NCBI GenBank assembly: GCA_013215505.1
Contig: JABSQZ010000001.1
Span: 602,043 to 666,042 of the forward strand
Direction: 5' to 3'
Length of the DNA: 64,000 bases
Source: Oceanospirillaceae bacterium
GTDB taxonomy: Bacteria > Pseudomonadota > Gammaproteobacteria > Pseudomonadales > Balneatricaceae
A program made the translations under genes and the position numbers. Shown in pieces: positions 17,974 through 26,219 of the stretch; position 1 is the stretch's first letter, and every line of letters starts with the position of its first letter. The notes below the pieces were generated by a model that saw nothing but the letters and a program-made list of their open reading frames with translations, had not been told where the DNA came from and made no database searches.

Positions 17974-19028
17974 TTAACTGATTCCACTTTGGTAAATATG
18001 CGATCAAAATTTGCGATATTCCACTTCACAAACTCCTCAGGATTTATTGCTTTGGACAAATATAACAGCTCATAGTGAAGATGCGGACCGGTAGATCTTC
18101 CGGTATTGCCACTCTCAGCAATTTTTTGACCTTTGTGTACGTATTCACCTACTTTTACCAGATAATTATTAAGGTGACTATAGCTGGTTTCAAATCCAAA
18201 ATTATGCACTATTTTTATATACTTGCCACTGTAAGCACGTCTTTCAACGGCCTGCACTACACCGTCAGCTGGCGCATACACAGCCGTCCCTTTGCTGGCT
18301 TTATAATCTATACCATTGTGCATGGTGCGGCTCTTTTTAATCGGATGGTAGCGCATACCATAGCCATCGTTAACTCTGATGGCCTTTATCGGCAAACCGT
18401 TGGGAATACTATTGAGTAAAAACAACCGCTGTTTAGTGAGTATAGACAACCTCTCAAACCTATCTTCGTTATCATTTTTCGGCAACTGTAAATTGAGCAT
18501 TTTCTCCAATTCGTCCAGACTCTTGTCTAAGGCCGTCAAGTTGCCGTCCAATGAGGCGTTTATCTTTTCTATCTTAATATTCTCAGCTTGTAATCGGTCA
18601 CGTTCCTGCATTGTTTGTGAGAGTGAATTTTTTAACCCCGGGATGCTACCAGTGTCAACTTTCAATTTATCGCGCTCATTGGTAATAGCGGACAAAGTAT
18701 CACTTAAAATCTCAATGCGACTATTTTCCAGAGCCAGCTTATCTCTCTGTTGCACTACCTGATCAAAAACATCACTGAGCTGGCTCAGTTCTTTTTTGTA
18801 TCTCTGCTGGGTGCCTAATAATGTCGTGTATTGACCATTCAAATAGCGATGATTTTGTTCTAATTCAATCAAATCTGTACTAGTGCGTACTAATAGCCAA
18901 TTACTGGCCACTAAATAGCATATGACTACCGTTAATATTGCCAAAGTAACATAGCGTGCTATTTTACTCATCGAAAATTGTTTTGACCCTGAACCCGTCG
19001 TCAGAGTAATGACCATATTTGTTTTCAA
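17922..19028 (-). CDS. M23 family (LytM) metallopeptidase, membrane-anchored with coiled coil
   Basis: Probably a periplasmic peptidoglycan DD-endopeptidase or an activator of amidases. A transmembrane segment (about 25-47) follows a short cytoplasmic N-terminus. A coiled coil (about 52-180) comes next, then the LytM domain (about 220-345). The zinc ligands are intact: His237 and Asp241 in HNGIDYKA, and His318 in GPHLHYE; catalytic His285 is in SYSHLN. An active enzyme is therefore expected. ATG at 19028 is used. It is first in the M23-bactofilin-amidotransferase operon and overlaps the bactofilin gene by 52 bp. Confidence 0.92.
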   Translation of the reverse strand: MKTNMVITLTTGSGSKQFSMSKIARYVTLAILTVVICYLVASNWLLVRTSTDLIELEQNHRYLNGQYTTLLGTQQRYKKELSQLSDVFDQVVQQRDKLALENSRIEILSDTLSAITNERDKLKVDTGSIPGLKNSLSQTMQERDRLQAENIKIEKINASLDGNLTALDKSLDELEKMLNLQLPKNDNEDRFERLSILTKQRLFLLNSIPNGLPIKAIRVNDGYGMRYHPIKKSRTMHNGIDYKASKGTAVYAPADGVVQAVERRAYSGKYIKIVHNFGFETSYSHLNNYLVKVGEYVHKGQKIAESGNTGRSTGPHLHYELLYLSKAINPEEFVKWNIANFDRIFTKVESVKWASLKNLYPLNQNVQH

Positions 19029-19398
19029 ACAACAATCCTAAAAATTCTGCTATAGCTAATTTAATAGCTATCATTCACTTTGCTAAATCCTTTTGTTATG
19101 AGCCCCTGCTGGCAATACCGAGCAGAGGCAATATCTTCGCTTACAATCAACCACTAAGCGGTTTTTTCACTCAATCCTTTTAAAAACCTCGCACATTTTA
19201 GTTTAGTCGGGGCGGAAACACATTAGTTTTTCAACAAAAACTACTGTTTTTATAAACACAGCGAAATCAACAACCCATCCTCAGCCCATACGGTTCGGGC
19301 CATTTCATTCATAAACAACAGAAATCAAACAAATAATCCGCTTTTTTGCACATCTACAAACAAGCCCCGCGCCGTTTACCCGACCGGAGCTACTGTCA
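19029..19398. other. Intergenic region upstream of the M23 peptidase gene
   Basis: A 370-bp gap between the M23 start and period-7 array 3. No convincing coding frame is present. It should contain the promoter of the M23-bactofilin operon, but I cannot pick a -35/-10 pair with confidence. Confidence 0.4.
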
Positions 19399-19517
19399 AC
19401 TCACGACTCTCGACTCTCGACTCTCGATTCTCGACTCTCGACTCTCGACTTCCGACTTCCGACTTCCGACTTCCGACTTCCGACTTGCAACTTGCAACTT
19501 GCAACTTGCAACTTGCG
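19399..19517. repeat. Period-7 tandem array 3 (17 units)
   Basis: Seventeen uninterrupted units on the plus strand: ACTCACG, ACTCTCG x3, ATTCTCG, ACTCTCG x2, ACTTCCG x5, ACTTGCA x4, ACTTGCG (119 bp, exactly 17 x 7). It ends 4 bp before the complement of the ppnN TGA stop. Variants form contiguous blocks, suggesting local expansion of each variant. It is the longest of the four arrays in this window. Confidence 0.96.
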
Positions 19518-19521
19518 ATTG

Positions 19522-20895
19522 TCACTTAACCAACTTATAGCAAGGCACATATTTTTCATGGTCGATTTTCATGCGTTTCTGCGCCACAAACGCACTCAAC
19601 AGTTTATCCAGTTTTTCCATCAATTGGCTGTCACCCGATAATAGAAAAGGCCCATGATCTGCAATCGCTTTTACCGCCGGCGCTTTAACGTTACCTGCAA
19701 CAATACCTGAAAGTGCCCGGCGCAGCTGCGCCGCTAAAATATAATCTTGCTGATTAGCGTGCAAATTCAGTTCGGCCATCGCCTGATGAGTCGGTTCAAA
19801 AGGTATCTGAAATTCCGTCGGGATATGCAGCTGCCAGTTAAAGTGGAAAGATTCGCTCAGATCTTTTCTGTGCTGATACACCGCTTCCATATTCGATTTC
19901 ATCGCCAGGGCAACCGCCTGTGAATCATTGACAATGATCTGGTACTTTTTACTGGCCTGCTCACCGATAGTCGCCTTGATAAACTCATCAACTTGCTCGA
20001 AGTAGGCTTCAGAGCCTTCGGGTCCAGTAAAGATTAAGGGGAAGGGAATATCCTTATTTTTCGGATGCAGTAAAATCCCCAGCATATATAATATTTCTTC
20101 AGCGGTTCCCGCTCCCCCGGGAAAAACGATAATACCGTGCCCCAGACGCACAAAAGCTTCCAGCCTTTTTTCTATATCGGGAAAGATCACCAGCTCGTTA
20201 ACAATCGGGTTAGGTGATTCGGCGGCGATAATACCTGGCTCAGTTAAACCTATATATCTGGCATCTTTTATACGTTGTTTTGCATGGGCAATAGTGGCAC
20301 CTTTCATCGGCCCTTTCATTGCCCCGGGTCCACATCCGGTACAGATATTTAACCCGCGCAGACCCAATTCATAACCTACAAGTTTTGAATAGTCGTACTC
20401 TTTGCGACCGATAGAATGGCCTCCCCAGCACACCACCAAATTCGGTTTGACCTTTGGTTTAATCGCATCCGCATGTCGTAAAATATTAAAGACACTGTTA
20501 GTCAAACTTTCCGTCAGAGGCAGGTCGGAACTTGTTTGATCCACTTGCCCGCCAATATAAAGCAGATCTCTGAGCACCGAAAACAAGTGTTCACGTATGC
20601 CTAAAATAACCTCCCCATCAACAAAGGCATTGGTGGGCGCGTTGATTAATTTTAACATCACACCTTGATGTTTCTGCTCGATTTCAATATCGAAGTCTTT
20701 AAACATATCCAGTACATCACTGGTACTGTCGACTGTGCTACCTGTATTAAGCACTGCCAGTGAGCACTGGCGAAATAAACGATATAAACTATTTGTATTA
20801 GTGCCCTCTTGAAGCTTAGCAACTTCAAACGGAGAGAGGGTATTTAAACTACCTAATGGCTTGGTATCGGCGGAAATAAATTTTTGTATTGTCAT
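19522..20895 (-). CDS. ppnN: PpnN nucleotide 5'-monophosphate nucleosidase (YgdH, LOG family)
   Basis: Cleaves purine and pyrimidine nucleoside monophosphates to base and ribose 5-phosphate; the E. coli enzyme is activated by (p)ppGpp. The LOG-family motif PGGAGTAEE (about 259-267) and the GCGPGAM loop (about 188-194) are present. The flanking DUF4478 N-terminal and DUF3412 C-terminal domains, which distinguish PpnN from plant-type LOG, are also present. I chose the ATG at 20893-20895 (MTIQKFISADT, 457 residues), which matches the E. coli length of 454 and follows GGGAGT; an upstream frame adds 28 unconserved residues. Period-7 array 3 directly follows the stop. Confidence 0.94.
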   Translation of the reverse strand: MTIQKFISADTKPLGSLNTLSPFEVAKLQEGTNTNSLYRLFRQCSLAVLNTGSTVDSTSDVLDMFKDFDIEIEQKHQGVMLKLINAPTNAFVDGEVILGIREHLFSVLRDLLYIGGQVDQTSSDLPLTESLTNSVFNILRHADAIKPKVKPNLVVCWGGHSIGRKEYDYSKLVGYELGLRGLNICTGCGPGAMKGPMKGATIAHAKQRIKDARYIGLTEPGIIAAESPNPIVNELVIFPDIEKRLEAFVRLGHGIIVFPGGAGTAEEILYMLGILLHPKNKDIPFPLIFTGPEGSEAYFEQVDEFIKATIGEQASKKYQIIVNDSQAVALAMKSNMEAVYQHRKDLSESFHFNWQLHIPTEFQIPFEPTHQAMAELNLHANQQDYILAAQLRRALSGIVAGNVKAPAVKAIADHGPFLLSGDSQLMEKLDKLLSAFVAQKRMKIDHEKYVPCYKLVK

Positions 20896-21643
20896 AACTC
20901 TGATACTCCCTGAAAATAATCTTAGGCCAACCATCTTGTCAGCATAAATTGGAAAGAAATGGATCTTTAACGATTCCATTGCTAAGACTATTTTCTACAA
21001 CAGTTTTTGTAACAGCCGCAATATGCAGTAGATTTTGTAAATTTCAATTGCAGCAAAATAGATAAATTATTAATGCATTGAATACTTTAAGCAAAATAGT
21101 TTCATCTACACTCAATATATTAGGTATAGCACAGCCTAGCAAGCGCTATACAGTTGTGGCAGTAATAGCCATACACAGAGCAGCTTCAAACCTGTTTGCG
21201 ACAGACTCATTAGCTGGCTTAAGGAGAAGTTACAAATTAGCGCTATAATGAATGCAGTTATGGAACATGCAGTTGCAACTTTAGTCGGTAATTAACACAT
21301 AGACCTTCCAATTTGCTGCTCTGGTCATATAATGCAGGCCTGTAAGCTATTAATCACAAAAAACATAGTTTTTAAACTCCAATAACAACCAATTATCCTG
21401 CACTTTTACTGTTTACATGAAGCTTGTCAGCATTGTTTTTATGGTAGATGAATCCCAATATATCGGGCTTGCGGAAAACAGCTCTAAGCACTGCAACTAT
21501 TGGCTAACAAGTCTAATACGTCATGCTATAGCAACTTATTTAAGCAACCCCTGGCTAATTCCAGCTTACCCAGCAGACCAGCGAGTGGGTATACAGCATA
21601 AAAAGTGTTTCATTTCAGATGAAACTGAAGAGGTGAGAGAGTG
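20896..21643. other. ppnN/mqo divergent intergenic region
   Basis: This 748-bp region has no gene I can support. TATAAT occurs on the plus strand at 21244-21249 and 21328-21333. The second has a weak -35 (TTCCAA at 21306-21311, 16-bp spacing) and could be the mqo promoter, giving a leader of about 300 nt. A small open frame before mqo (from 21417) overlaps the mqo start and looks spurious. Confidence 0.4.
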
Positions 21644-23125
21644 ATGTCTAACAATAAATTCGATGTGCTATTAGTCGGCGCCGGAGCGATGAGCGCTACC
21701 TTAGGTACTTTGCTTAAGGAGCTAGATCCCAAACTGAAGATTGGTATAGTCGAGCGCCTTGAGCATGTGGCTAACGAGAGTACCGACGGCTGGAACAATG
21801 CCGGTACCGGCCACGCTGCCTACTGCGAATTAAACTACACGTCTGAAGACGAAAATGGTGACATTGACATCAGTAAAGCGCTAACTATCAACGCACAGTT
21901 CGAAGTATCGCTACAATTCTGGAGCTATCTGGTAGAACAGGGAAAACTGCCTCAAGCTGAGTCATTTATTAACCGCACCCCACACAAAAGTTTTGTCTGG
22001 GGTGAAAAAAATGTGCAGTTTTTACGCAACAGATTCGAAAAAATGAGCGCCCATCACCTCTTTGCCGGCATGCAGTTCACTGAGTCCAAACAAACAGTTG
22101 AAGAATGGGTACCGTTAGTGATGCGTGGCCGCGATGTAGACATGCCGATTGCAGCGACCAAAGTAGAACACGGCAGTGATGTCGATTTCGGTGCCATTGC
22201 CCGCAGTATGATAGCCCAATTGGCGAAACAGCCGGATTTTGAGTTAATGGTAGGCCATTCAGTAGAAGACCTTGAGCAGCAACAAGACGGTAGCTGGAAA
22301 GTTACTCTGGAGCCCAAGGGGAAAAAAGCATTTTCTGTTGAAGCAAAATTTGTATTCTTAGGTGCCGGTGGCGGGGCCTTGCCACTGCTACAAAAATCAG
22401 GGATACCTGAGTGCGATGGCTATGGAGGCTTTCCTGTCACAGGTCAGTGGCTGGTTTGTACCAACCCCGTCATCGTCAGCCAACATCATGCTAAAGTATA
22501 TGGTAAAGCGGCGATTGGCGCACCGCCAATGTCAGTGCCGCATCTGGATACGCGCAATATAGGCGATACTGAAGCACTACTTTTTGGTCCCTTCGCTGGC
22601 TTTACTACCAAATTTTTAAAGAAGGGATCGGTCATGGATCTGCTGGGTAGTATCAAGATGGATAACATTAAACCTATGTTTTCTGTGGGCATGAAAAACA
22701 TGGATTTGACCAAATACCTTATCAGCGAAGTCTTTCAATCTGATACCGAGCGGATGGACGCGCTGCGAGAATTTTACCCTCTGGCCAAAGACAGTGACTG
22801 GTCACTGGCGAATGCCGGTCAAAGAGTGCAAATAATCAAAAAGAATGAACAGGGCGTGGGCAAACTAGAATTTGGCACAGAGATAGTCTCTTCAGCAGAC
22901 GGTACTCTGGCAGCCCTGTTAGGTGCCTCCCCTGGAGCCTCAACGGCTGTTCCCACTATGGTAGATGTCATCGAGCGCTGCTTCGGTGCACAACTCAATG
23001 GTGATAACTGGAAGCAGAAACTTAAAGAAATGATTCCCTCGTACGGTGAATCGCTGATTGAGGATGCTGAACTGGCCAGGAAAATTCGCCACTACACCCA
23101 AACTACCTTAAAACTGATTGATTAG
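21644..23125 (+). CDS. mqo: Malate:quinone oxidoreductase
   Basis: FAD-dependent peripheral membrane enzyme that oxidises malate to oxaloacetate and passes electrons to quinone, bypassing NAD-dependent malate dehydrogenase. The N-terminal FAD fold (DVLLVGAGAMSATLG), TDGWNNAGTGHAAYCELNY and the C-terminal GASPGAST segment are characteristic. Length 493 residues is normal. ATG at 21644 follows GAGGTGAGAGAGTG; a GTG one codon earlier is possible. It stands alone, convergent with yidD. Together with sdhCDA it gives two direct quinone entry points in the TCA cycle. Confidence 0.96.
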   Translation: MSNNKFDVLLVGAGAMSATLGTLLKELDPKLKIGIVERLEHVANESTDGWNNAGTGHAAYCELNYTSEDENGDIDISKALTINAQFEVSLQFWSYLVEQGKLPQAESFINRTPHKSFVWGEKNVQFLRNRFEKMSAHHLFAGMQFTESKQTVEEWVPLVMRGRDVDMPIAATKVEHGSDVDFGAIARSMIAQLAKQPDFELMVGHSVEDLEQQQDGSWKVTLEPKGKKAFSVEAKFVFLGAGGGALPLLQKSGIPECDGYGGFPVTGQWLVCTNPVIVSQHHAKVYGKAAIGAPPMSVPHLDTRNIGDTEALLFGPFAGFTTKFLKKGSVMDLLGSIKMDNIKPMFSVGMKNMDLTKYLISEVFQSDTERMDALREFYPLAKDSDWSLANAGQRVQIIKKNEQGVGKLEFGTEIVSSADGTLAALLGASPGASTAVPTMVDVIERCFGAQLNGDNWKQKLKEMIPSYGESLIEDAELARKIRHYTQTTLKLID

Positions 23126-23142
23126 ACTCACCGTGTCTCTGC

Positions 23143-23172
23143 GGGTATATCACTTTGACGGGTGACATACCC
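23143..23172 (+). terminator. Possible hairpin after mqo
   Basis: GGGTAT pairs with ATACCC and the inner TCAC with GTGA, around TTTGACGG. No T-run follows on the plus strand, so this may be a Rho-assisted or weak terminator. Confidence 0.3.
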
Positions 23173-23240
23173 AAAAACTGTACCCCACTAATCAACATCA
23201 GTTACTGACCTAACTGCAGCCGCTTTTATCTATATCCAGG

Positions 23241-23519
23241 CTAATTGTTTTGTTTATTGTCCGCCGTTTTTTCTGGGACTAAATCTACCCCTCCCTCGTG
23301 GTAGGGATGACACTTAAGTATCCTTCTTCCCCCCAACGCCATACCCTTCAGCGGACCGTGCTGCTCAATCGCCTCTTTGGTGTAGCTGGAACAACTGGGA
23401 TAAAAGCGACAATTATTACCGAGTAGCGGGCTAATCCCGTACTGATATATTTTTATCAATAACAACAGTAAGCTTTTCAGCAGTTTACTTAGCCTGTCGG
23501 CAAGTGAAGATATAAACAA
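23241..23519 (-). CDS. yidD: Membrane protein insertion efficiency factor YidD
   Basis: Small membrane-associated protein (92 residues) thought to assist YidC in membrane protein insertion. The signature [21 protein letters not shown] with its three conserved Cys and [11 protein letters not shown] are present, after an N-terminal amphipathic/hydrophobic segment. The start is TTG at 23517-23519, supported by AAAGGG six bases upstream; no in-frame ATG precedes the conserved part. YidD usually lies in the rpmH-rnpA-yidD-yidC cluster at the origin; here it is on its own, so this is a detached or second copy. Confidence 0.9.
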   Translation of the reverse strand: MFISSLADRLSKLLKSLLLLLIKIYQYGISPLLGNNCRFYPSCSSYTKEAIEQHGPLKGMALGGRRILKCHPYHEGGVDLVPEKTADNKQNN

Positions 23520-23574
23520 AACAAAACCCTTTATTGCAGTACTGTACAGCTTAACTTTTTAGCTTTTTAAAGGC

Positions 23575-23603
23575 AAAAAAAATCCCCGAAAAGCATCGGG
23601 GAT
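23575..23603 (-). terminator. Intrinsic terminator of the MscS-type gene
   Basis: On the minus strand ATCCCCG, an eight-base loop and CGGGGAT are followed by seven T (complement of 23575-23581). It lies 31 bp after the channel gene's stop. Confidence 0.85.
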
Positions 23604-23634
23604 AGATATTATTCCAGACTGCACAATACGCGAA

Positions 23635-24426
23635 TTAATCTTGCTTGTGCAGATGAATATCCATTTGCGGGAACGGAATACTGATTCCGGCCTGATCAAA
23701 TCTGAGCTTAACTTTCTCGGTGGTATCCCAGAGTACCGGCCAATAATCAGCGCTTTTTACCCAGGGGCGGACGATAAAATTAACACTGCTATCGGCCAGT
23801 TCTGAAACAGCGATCACTGTAGCTGGCTCTTTCAGTACCCGCTCATCTTCCGCTATTATATCTGCTAATAACTGCTTTGCCTGGCGTAAATCAGCCTCGT
23901 AGCCTATGCCAAAAACCATATCCACACGACGGGTTTCTCTGGCTGAGTAGTTAACTATTACACCCCCGTATATCGCACCGTTAGGAACGATAACCGAGCG
24001 ATTATCTCCAGTGCGCAACAAGCTATTAAAGATCGCTATATTTTCTACCACCCCGGAGACACCGGCGGCATCAATAAAATCTCCCTCTTTAAAAGGCTTG
24101 AACAACAGTAGCATCACCCCGGCTGCAAAATTTTTCAGTGAATCCTGCAGCGACAAACCTATTGCCAGTCCCGCTGCACCGACAATCGCGATAAGGGATG
24201 TAGTATCAACTCCCAATTGATCCAGGGCAGCCACTATTACCACTAACAACAGCACCGCATTACCGATGGACAATATGAAATTCACTAACATAGCGTCCAT
24301 TTGCGAACGGGTTAATACCTTGCGCAGTAAGCCTATAATCATCTTTATGACTATTTTACCGACAATAAAGATGGCAATCGCCAACGCTATATTGACGATC
24401 CATGGTAGTACATACTGATCAAACAT
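23635..24426 (-). CDS. Small-conductance mechanosensitive channel, MscS family
   Basis: Inner-membrane channel that opens under membrane tension to release solutes during hypo-osmotic shock. The 263 residues include three transmembrane helices, the pore-lining TM3 AIVGAAGLAIGLSLQDSLKNFAAG region, the beta domain (GDFIDAAGVSGVVENI) and the C-terminal IPFPQMDIHL. This is the compact MscS architecture, slightly shorter than E. coli MscS (286). The ATG at 24426 follows GGAGAGG. It is a single-gene unit. Confidence 0.93.
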   Translation of the reverse strand: MFDQYVLPWIVNIALAIAIFIVGKIVIKMIIGLLRKVLTRSQMDAMLVNFILSIGNAVLLLVVIVAALDQLGVDTTSLIAIVGAAGLAIGLSLQDSLKNFAAGVMLLLFKPFKEGDFIDAAGVSGVVENIAIFNSLLRTGDNRSVIVPNGAIYGGVIVNYSARETRRVDMVFGIGYEADLRQAKQLLADIIAEDERVLKEPATVIAVSELADSSVNFIVRPWVKSADYWPVLWDTTEKVKLRFDQAGISIPFPQMDIHLHKQD

Positions 24427-24736
24427 AATCCATTCCTCTCCTTTTAAAATAGCTGCCCTTGTATAGCAAGCCTAAATCTGGCCGCAATTATAAACGCTTG
24501 ATTGAATATTCATCAACGTTTATCAATGCTTAGAGCTGTTTTCAAACTCTTTTTTAATCTATCACAGTGCTGCAGTTGCCTTAACGTTTCTCTGTCTGTG
24601 AACGGCTACAAAAATAGCCTCGCTATTGAGAGGAGCAACTGAATTAAAATTTTTAGCATGCCGATGTAGCTTGCGCAAAATTACGTTAAGCTGTTGCTGT
24701 TATTTACCCATTACTCATTACTCATTTGACGAAATC
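24427..24736. other. mscS/tpm divergent intergenic region
   Basis: 310 bp without a gene. Two ACTCATT units (24713-24726) just before the methyltransferase start resemble the period-7 arrays but lack their conserved C. No clear promoter can be named. Confidence 0.35.
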
Positions 24737-25369
24737 ATGAAACAAACTATAAATTGGCAGCAGCGCTGGACCGACAATTCAATCCGTTTTCACGAGGGAA
24801 AAGTGAATAAGTTCCTGGCTAACTATATTGATCAATTTGCATTAAACCCAGCTGCTACGATTTTCTTTCCGCTGTGTGGAAAGAGCTACGATATGCAGTG
24901 GTGCATAGATCGGGGCTATAAAGTAATAGGCGTCGAGCTCTCAGAAATAGCAGTGCAAGATTTTATCAGTGAATCCAAGATCGGCTTTGAAAAGCACTCT
25001 ACCGATTCATTTAATATTTACCGCTCTGAACATATTACTTTATATCAAGGGGATTATATGGGCCTGACGGCCGCTGATTTAGAAGGCTGTCAGTTAGTAT
25101 TTGATCGAGCGGCTATCATCGCCATAGAGGCTTTTAACCGTCGCTCTTATGTTGAGCAATTGATTTCAATCATCCCTAAAAGTACCCCTATACTGATGAT
25201 CAGCAGGGAATACGATCAGCGCAGCAGAAGCGGCCCACCATTTTCTGTGCCCCTGAGTGAGATTCAGCAACTGTTTAGTCCCAGTTATCTGTGCCGTGTT
25301 CTCGAAGATGAACAACTGAGCGGCGCAGATGGATTACAAGTGCTGCAGCGGGCATTAATCATCAGCTAA
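24737..25369 (+). CDS. tpm: Thiopurine S-methyltransferase
   Basis: SAM-dependent methyltransferase; the bacterial family methylates thiopurines and detoxifies tellurite and selenite oxyanions. TPMT blocks are evident: NWQQRWTDNSIRFHEGKVN, FFPLCGKSYDMQWC, VIGVELSEIAVQDF and VFDRAAIIAIEAFNR. I chose ATG at 24737 (MKQTINWQQRW, 210 residues) because it begins the conserved N-terminus; 37 upstream in-frame residues look non-coding. No neighbours suggest a pathway. Confidence 0.93.
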   Translation: MKQTINWQQRWTDNSIRFHEGKVNKFLANYIDQFALNPAATIFFPLCGKSYDMQWCIDRGYKVIGVELSEIAVQDFISESKIGFEKHSTDSFNIYRSEHITLYQGDYMGLTAADLEGCQLVFDRAAIIAIEAFNRRSYVEQLISIIPKSTPILMISREYDQRSRSGPPFSVPLSEIQQLFSPSYLCRVLEDEQLSGADGLQVLQRALIIS

Positions 25370-26023
25370 TTTTATACATCACTTATGCTATTGATCTGCT
25401 CAAAAAGTAGCGACTCGCTTAATAGGCAAATAAAGTGATGACAATTTATAGCCAACGGTTAATTCGCCCTTAAACACTGTATTAATTAACAGTATCTTTA
25501 CAGTGAATTATCATCAATTATTTGTTGAAATTCACCCAGTCAAGTATTGACAGCAGATAATCATAGCAGTGATAAATAGTACTGATCAATTTAGAAACAA
25601 ATCGCTGAACACCACGGTTTATAAGGCTTATAGAGCGTCTAAATAAACTGTCTACAAAGTTATCCACACTATCTGGGGATAACGGAGCAAAATATTTTTC
25701 TCTGCGACTTTCACTGCATAAGTTTTTTCCAGTAGCATTACAGTATTCGATGCCAGCCACAGATAGGCATAGACTTTAACCCGGTGCCATTAAAACAATT
25801 TAAATATAAACTCTTGTATGAATTATCCCCTAGCGTATTCAGCTAAAAGCATCTAAAGTTAATTGAGTGGAGCAGAGTTAAAGTGCAGCAAAATTAACCC
25901 TCGGTCATTTATTCTATTTTGCTGAGAAAAAAGCCTAATCTACTGATGTTGCTTGTTCTTCGACACTTAAACGTCTAAAGTGTAAGCAATCGTGAAAACC
26001 TTAATTATAGAGAGATACAGACA
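25370..26023. other. Gene-poor region between tpm and the small membrane protein gene
   Basis: 654 bp. An 80-codon minus-strand frame starting from GTG (25518-25760) has no ribosome binding site or recognisable domain, and I do not call it. The region contains an inverted pair of DnaA-box-like sequences (listed separately). Confidence 0.4.
25659..25683. promoter_or_regulatory. Inverted pair of DnaA-box-like sequences
   Basis: GTTATCC (25659-25665) and GGATAAC (25677-25683) form a perfect inverted repeat. The left arm extends to TTATCCACA (25660-25668), an exact match to the DnaA-box consensus. The right arm read on the minus strand is TTATCCCCA, with one mismatch. It could bind DnaA; there is no other evidence of an origin here. 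Confidence 0.4.
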
Positions 26024-26155
26024 ATGTTAACGATGATTACCCTATGCCTGCTTGCTGTGATACTAGTGCTGGGTCGACATGTATTTTCTCCTCGACCTAA
26101 AATGCAACCCATTAAAATCAAAGTTGAGAAACCTCTTGGAAGGCGCAGAGATTAA
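26024..26155 (+). CDS. Small single-pass membrane protein (43 residues), function unknown
   Basis: MLTMITLCLLAVILVLGRHV forms one hydrophobic helix (about residues 2-17). A basic, proline-containing tail ends in KVEKPLGRRRD. A GAGAG ribosome binding site at 26010-26014 lies nine bases before the ATG, and an intrinsic terminator follows 18 bp after the TAA, so this is probably a real transcription unit. By the positive-inside rule the basic tail would be cytoplasmic. I do not recognise the family. Confidence 0.6.
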   Translation: MLTMITLCLLAVILVLGRHVFSPRPKMQPIKIKVEKPLGRRRD

Positions 26156-26173
26156 GGTAAATCTGCATTTAAT

Positions 26174-26198
26174 AAAAAAGCGCGAAGAGCGCTTTTTT
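26174..26198. terminator. Bidirectional terminator between the small membrane protein gene and recD
   Basis: AAAAAAGCGC-GAAGA-GCGCTTTTTT is a perfect 10-bp stem with T-runs on both strands. It lies 18 bp after the small gene's stop and 21 bp after the recD stop (on the minus strand). Confidence 0.9.
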
Positions 26199-26219
26199 TA
26201 TGTCCGAACTATCCTCTAA

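Noticed and set aside
19399-19517. Period-7 arrays as CRISPR or as coding repeats
   Set aside because: Units are 7 bp with no spacers. A short plus-strand frame through array 3 (19346-19540) is only a by-product of the repeat (LSILDSRLST-like) and has no ribosome binding site.
21417-21644. 75-codon frame just upstream of mqo
   Set aside because: It overlaps the mqo start, has no ribosome binding site and no recognisable domain; it probably reflects a long leader.
24713-24726. Fifth heptamer array (ACTCATT x2) before tpm
   Set aside because: Only two units, without the conserved C of the other arrays, and upstream rather than downstream of a gene.
25518-25760. 80-codon minus-strand frame from GTG in the tpm downstream region
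   Set aside because: No ribosome binding site, no domain, and composition like the flanking non-coding DNA.
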